From: Betaproteobacteria bacterium
Lineage (GTDB): Bacteria > Pseudomonadota > Gammaproteobacteria > Burkholderiales > Rhodocyclaceae
NCBI GenBank assembly: GCA_016720065.1
Contig: JADJXY010000002.1
Span: forward strand, 2,803,001-2,867,000
Reading direction: 5' to 3'
Length of the DNA stretch: 64,000 nucleotides
Positions 63,629 through 64,000 of this stretch are shown here, piece after piece. Under the pieces are notes generated by a model, which saw nothing but the letters and a program-made list of their open reading frames with translations, did not search any database and was not told the origin of the DNA. Within the stretch, counting starts at the first letter, position 1. Every line of letters starts with the position of its first letter. The position numbers and the translations under genes are program-made.

Positions 63629-64000
63629 ATGACCGAAGAAAACACCCACCCGAGTCCGCCGGAAGGCGACGCAGCCCCCGCCTACGGCGAAGCCAGCATC
63701 CAGATCCTCGAAGGCCTGGAAGCGGTGAGGAAACGCCCGGGGATGTACATCGGCGACACCTCGGACGGGACCGGCCTGCACCACCTGGTCTTCGAAGTCG
63801 TCGACAACTCCATCGACGAAGCCCTGGCCGGCCATTGCGACGACATCATCGTTACCATCCACCCGGACAATTCCATCAGCGTCGTCGACAACGGCCGCGG
63901 CATTCCCACCGGCGTCAAGATGGACGACAAGCACGAGCCCAAGCGTTCGGCGGCGGAAATTGCCCTCACCGAGCTGCACGCCGGCGGCAAGTTCAACCAG
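63629..64000 (+). CDS. gyrB: DNA gyrase subunit B, N-terminal part
   Basis: The first 124 codons; the gene continues past the right edge. ASIQILEGLEAVRKRPGMYI then GDTSDGTGLHHLVFEVVDNS and DNGRGIPTGVK form the GHKL ATP-binding domain start of GyrB. It follows dnaN in the classic dnaA-dnaN-gyrB order. Confidence 0.98.
   Translation, partial: MTEENTHPSPPEGDAAPAYGEASIQILEGLEAVRKRPGMYIGDTSDGTGLHHLVFEVVDNSIDEALAGHCDDIIVTIHPDNSISVVDNGRGIPTGVKMDDKHEPKRSAAEIALTELHAGGKFNQ

Overview
The window is GC-rich DNA from a betaproteobacterium. Rhodocyclales is the best guess (inference). Support comes from the rpmH-rnpA-yidD-yidC-mnmE / dnaA-dnaN-gyrB origin arrangement, a permuted two-piece tmRNA gene whose tag reads ANDEQFAIAA, a PEP-CTERM protein, and a yebC-ruvC-ruvA neighbourhood. 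The replication origin lies near the right end (about 60.6-63.6 kb), so the window runs away from the origin towards coordinate 1.

Left part (1-12.3 kb). A minus-strand run holds yebC, an EamA transporter, a VapB/VapC toxin-antitoxin pair, ruvC and the start of ruvA; the toxin stop codon overlaps the ruvC start. Next is a seven-gene minus-strand membrane cluster (SpoIIM-like, DUF4129, DUF4350, MoxR, DUF58, BPSS1780-type, RDD). A HerA-like ATPase runs divergently from it. A spacer of about 0.9 kb follows, holding a large imperfect inverted repeat.

Secretion and phosphotransfer (13-23.3 kb). A giant RTX metalloprotease of the serralysin type is broken by a one-base frameshift inside a nearly repetitive region. 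It sits beside a PEP-CTERM protein. YjbQ and a soluble PTS relay (EIIA-Man, HPr, EI) follow.

Metal-acquisition island (23.4-36.1 kb). This is the most interesting region. It contains a four-helix copper-storage protein, three TonB-dependent receptors, a histidine-tailed copper-uptake-associated protein, a Sel1 protein, a thioredoxin-like CVHC protein, a beta-propeller (BNR) protein with a CECC motif, a possibly truncated PepSY protein, and a dedicated ExbB/ExbD/TonB set. One receptor carries CxxxM and HxM motifs like the copper importer OprC/NosA. The inferred role is copper capture at the outer membrane, TonB-driven import, periplasmic handling and storage.

Middle (36.2-44 kb). A permuted tmRNA gene and a dienelactone hydrolase are followed by decayed genes. 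Next come a small secreted protein with a sigma-54-type promoter, and an NtrC-type two-component pair bracketed by three long palindromic elements. A beta-barrel protein and a VanZ protein follow.

Right part (44-64 kb). This holds a 2Fe-2S ferredoxin plus hydrolase, a large PAS/GGDEF/EAL protein, a NodIJ-type ABC exporter, CutA, DsbD, a CsgG-like lipoprotein, a TSUP transporter, a YrbE/MCE lipid-transport pair without its ATPase, and then the origin region with dnaA, dnaN, a parS-like site and the start of gyrB.
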